Source: DATFPK01 sp035264885
GTDB taxonomy: Bacteria > Actinomycetota > Thermoleophilia > Solirubrobacterales > 70-9
NCBI GenBank assembly: GCA_035264885.1
Contig: DATFPK010000084.1
Span: 1 to 14,014 of the forward strand
Direction of reading: 5' to 3'
Length of the DNA: 14,014 nucleotides
Position numbers and translations under genes: made by a program. The notes under the pieces were generated by a model that had not been told where the DNA came from, searched no databases, and was given only the letters and a program-made list of their open reading frames with translations. Shown one piece after another: positions 12,915 to 14,014 of the stretch (its first letter is position 1; every line of letters starts with the position of its first letter).

Positions 12915-14014
12915 GTGAGCACGATCGAGGCCGCCGCGCCGACCAAGAACGCCAAACTTCGTAACTGGGTCGAGGAGATCGCAGAGCTGACCCAGCCGGC
13001 CTCGATTCACTGGTGCGACGGCTCGGCCGAGGAGTACGACCGGCTGGCCGAGGAGCTGGTCGACGCCGGCACCTTCGAGCGCCTCTCCGACGCCAAGCGG
13101 CCGAACTCCTACCTGGCCCTCTCGGACCCGGACGACGTCGCCAGGGTCGAGGACCGGACATTCATCTGCTCGGAGCGCGAGGAGGACGCCGGGCCGACCA
13201 ACAACTGGCGCGACCCCGCGCAGATGCGCGAGGAGCTGGACGGCCTGTTCGGCGGCGCGATGAGAGGCCGGACGATGTACGTGGTCCCGTTCTCGATGGG
13301 GCCGCTGGGCTCGCCGATCGCCGAAATCGGCGTCCAGGTCACCGATTCGGCGTACGTGGCCGCATCGATGCGGATCATGACTCGGATGGGCGCGGGCGCG
13401 CTCGAGGTGCTGGGCGATGACGGCGAGTTCGTTCCCTGCGTCCACTCGGTCGGCATGCCGCTCGCCGACGGGGTTGAGGACGTTCCCTGGCCATGCAACG
13501 CCGACAACAAGTACATCGTCCACTACCCGGAGTCGCGTGAGATCTGGTCCTTCGGCTCGGGCTACGGCGGCAACGCGCTGCTCGGCAAGAAGTGCCTGGC
13601 CCTGCGGATCGCCTCGGTCATGGCCCGCGACGAGGGCTGGCTCGCCGAGCACATGCTGATCCTCAAGCTGACCTCGCCCGAGGGAGAGGTCAAGTACGTG
13701 ACGGGCGCCTTCCCGTCGGCCTCGGGCAAGACCAACCTCGCGATGCTGATCCCGACGATCCCCGGCTGGAAGGCCGAGACAATCGGTGACGACATCGCCT
13801 GGATGAAGTTCGCCACCGACGGCCGCCTGTACGCCGTCAACCCCGAGGCCGGCTTCTTCGGCGTCGCGCCCGGCACGGGTGAGCGCACGAACCCCAATGC
13901 GATGCGCACGGTCGAGAAGGACTCGATCTTCACCAACTGCGCCCGGACCGATGACGGCGACGTCTGGTGGGAGGGCATGACCACCGAGCCGCCGGAGCAC
14001 CTGATCGACTGGAA
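12915..14014 (+). CDS. pckG: Phosphoenolpyruvate carboxykinase (GTP), 3' end cut by window
   Basis: Converts oxaloacetate and GTP to phosphoenolpyruvate, CO2 and GDP, the entry step of gluconeogenesis from TCA-cycle acids. The 366 codons present cover about 60% of the usual 600-residue enzyme. Visible: KRPNSYLALSDPDDVARVEDRT (61-82) with the substrate arginine, AGPTNNW (92-98), GRTMYVVPFSMGPLGSP (118-134), the metal-binding region LLGKKCLALRIAS (222-234) and GWLAEHM (241-247), the P-loop kinase-1 motif FPSASGKTNLAM (266-277), the kinase-2 motif GDDIAWMKF (291-299) and NPEAGFFGVAPGT (309-321). The P-loop carries Ser270 where vertebrate and mycobacterial enzymes have the reactive cysteine (A-C-G-K-T). 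GTG 12915 is chosen by the N-terminus (LRNWVEEIAELTQPASIHW); the nearest AAGGAG (12895-12900) is 14 bases away, longer than usual. The open reading continues past the window end, so the C-terminal part is not seen. Confidence 0.95.
   Translation, partial: MSTIEAAAPTKNAKLRNWVEEIAELTQPASIHWCDGSAEEYDRLAEELVDAGTFERLSDAKRPNSYLALSDPDDVARVEDRTFICSEREEDAGPTNNWRDPAQMREELDGLFGGAMRGRTMYVVPFSMGPLGSPIAEIGVQVTDSAYVAASMRIMTRMGAGALEVLGDDGEFVPCVHSVGMPLADGVEDVPWPCNADNKYIVHYPESREIWSFGSGYGGNALLGKKCLALRIASVMARDEGWLAEHMLILKLTSPEGEVKYVTGAFPSASGKTNLAMLIPTIPGWKAETIGDDIAWMKFATDGRLYAVNPEAGFFGVAPGTGERTNPNAMRTVEKDSIFTNCARTDDGDVWWEGMTTEPPEHLIDW

Noticed and set aside
12738..14000. Minus-strand 420-codon open frame opposite pckG
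   Set aside because: PckG motifs on the plus strand are decisive; the antisense frame has no domain.
1..14014. tRNA or rRNA genes, CRISPR array, insertion sequence, prophage or attachment site
   Set aside because: No cloverleaf with a TTCGA-type T loop, no regularly spaced direct repeats, no transposase or integrase motifs, and no composition break were seen by eye.

Overview
The window is a gene-dense piece (about 95% coding) of a very GC-rich chromosome. Codons strongly prefer G or C in the third position, several starts are GTG, and the GTP-type PEP carboxykinase and GlnA2-like glutamine synthetase point to Actinomycetota. A small membrane-anchored protein (near 1355-2047) begins with a SPATVIATIALFVAMGGGAYA-like helix followed by about 10-residue K-N-S-V / D-G-S-V repeats. 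I associate that architecture with Thermoleophilia (Solirubrobacterales/Gaiellales), so a soil or environmental member of that class is the best guess. This taxonomy is inference; no rRNA gene is present.

Layout. (1) 1-2743, plus strand: the 3' part of a class-I glutamine synthetase, the repeat-bearing anchored protein, and a short PhzF-family epimerase/isomerase, with gaps of about 30 bases. (2) 2740-5227, minus strand: a YyaL/SSP411-type protein (DUF255 thioredoxin fold plus barrel) overlapped by a SnoaL/NTF2-like protein. This pair meets phzF tail to tail at a shared CTAG. (3) 5352-7148, plus strand: a PAS-GGDEF-EAL cyclic-di-GMP protein, divergent from the DUF255 gene. (4) 7100-12402, minus strand: a tight five-gene operon encoding SucC-like beta subunit, SucD-like alpha subunit, an 82-residue one-cluster ferredoxin, a medium-chain-type acyl-CoA synthetase and a glutamate-1-semialdehyde-aminomutase-like class III aminotransferase. 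Three of its four junctions are 4-base overlaps (ATGA or GTGA). (5) 12461-14014, plus strand: a DUF4333-like lipoprotein, a 136-base intergenic region with a strong nested hairpin, and the first 366 codons of pckG.

The operon in region 4 is the most interesting system here. It pairs two mechanistically different carboxylate-activating enzymes (NDP-forming SucCD-type and AMP-forming ACS-type) with a PLP aminotransferase and a small ferredoxin. The SucCD-like pair diverges from housekeeping succinyl-CoA synthetase in motifs that are normally well conserved. I infer a catabolic route in which an amino acid or amine is transaminated and the resulting acid(s) are activated as CoA thioesters. The substrate cannot be read from the sequence. 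The nearby PEP carboxykinase fits growth on organic acids, but is not evidence for a shared pathway.

Secondary points are a Cys-to-Ser change in the PEPCK P-loop, an AGDEF signature in the cyclic-di-GMP protein, a 49-base antisense overlap of two genes, and -10-like hexamers 6-10 bases before four start codons, suggesting leaderless transcription. No tRNA, rRNA, mobile element, CRISPR array or gene-free stretch above 300 bases was seen.
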